Shown one piece after another: positions 5,612 through 5,746 of a stretch of DNA of 5,746 bases. Below the pieces are notes generated by a model. That model saw only the letters and a list, made by a program, of their open reading frames with translations, did no database searches and had not been told where the DNA came from. Numbering within the stretch: position 1 is the first letter of the stretch; each line of letters opens with the position of its first letter. The DNA is from Lentisphaerota bacterium (GTDB lineage: Bacteria > Verrucomicrobiota > Kiritimatiellia > RFP12 > UBA3636): positions 1 through 5,746 of the forward strand of contig JAAZFF010000054.1 of NCBI GenBank assembly GCA_012511845.1, written 5' to 3'. The translations under genes and the position numbers were made by a program.

Positions 5612-5689
5612 GGTCAATAAGGTCAATAGGGTCAAATCCGAGTCCGGAGTCCGAAGCCACAATCGATTCTTTCGATCCATTCGATTCCT
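5612..5689. repeat. Three micro-tandem arrays with periods 9, 7 and 9
   Basis: GGTCAATAA, GGTCAATAG and GGTCAAATC run in register at 5612, 5621 and 5630. GAGTCCG is then doubled at 5640 and 5647. TCGATTCTT, TCGATCCAT and TCGATTCCT follow at 5663, 5672 and 5681. The three arrays have unrelated units but lie within 78 bases of each other. Confidence 0.6.
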
Positions 5690-5712
5690 TCAACTTTTCA
5701 TTAACCGCTCAG

Positions 5713-5746
5713 CCAACGGCGCGCACCGGAGAGCGTCGCCCTACCC
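5713..5746. repeat. GGCGCGC hairpin repeat, copy 3 (reaches window edge)
   Basis: The stem GGCGCGC/GCG(t)CGCC and the trailing CCCTACCC match copies 1 and 2, but the loop is ACCGGAGA instead of TCGGAGT. Conservation of the stem with a changed loop suggests that the hairpin shape is what is kept. The upstream TTCATTAAC is shared with copy 2. Confidence 0.55.

Noticed and set aside
5612..5689. CRISPR-like array
   Set aside because: Units are only 7-9 bp and directly adjacent, with no spacers. No cas gene is present.

Overview
The window looks like an accessory, repeat-rich stretch of a Gram-negative bacterial chromosome of moderate GC, most likely from the PVC superphylum (Kiritimatiellota/Lentisphaerota/Verrucomicrobiota type). 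This is inferred from three things: a secreted protein built from a LamG-like domain, an Fn3-like domain and a long beta-solenoid; a regulator with a GntR head and a LacI-type effector domain; and intergenic DNA full of short families (GTGGGCAGT tracts, GGCGCGC...GCGTCGCC hairpins, CTCTGCG...GCGTGAGATAAT tracts). No single marker gene fixes the taxonomy.

Layout. Positions 1-146 may hold the last 47 codons of a plus-strand gene. Positions ~180-770 have no convincing protein gene, but the minus strand carries ordered RNA-like structure. There is a structured segment ending in a strong intrinsic terminator (607-640). Directly beyond it is a sigma70-type promoter (572-601), which reads into a ~307-nt segment whose ends pair with each other (257-563). 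I do not recognise either RNA. Positions 779-875 hold dispersed repeats.

Positions 1026-3861 (+) encode a ~944-residue secreted surface protein, broken by one frame change at an A8 tract (2586-2593). The two halves read as 1026-2645 and ~2548-3861. A seven-A version would restore one continuous frame. The locus is therefore a recent frameshift, a sequencing error, a phase-variable gene or a transcriptional-slippage site.

Positions 3862-4167 form a repeat-filled intergenic region between convergent genes. Positions 4168-5328 (-) encode a GntR/LacI chimeric repressor of 386 aa with a clear promoter (TTGAGT-N17-TATAAT), a dyad over its -35 box and a good ribosome binding site. The repressor gene is bracketed by a near-identical inverted repeat (4094-4130 and 5488-5529). 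The right end (5530-5746) contains hairpins, three micro-tandem arrays and a third GGCGCGC hairpin.

How the parts relate: the surface gene and the regulator are convergent, so nothing shows that the regulator controls the surface gene. The regulator looks autoregulated and resembles carbohydrate-responsive repressors. The most interesting points are the A8 frame switch, the paired-end minus-strand RNA with its own promoter, and the inverted repeats around the regulator.
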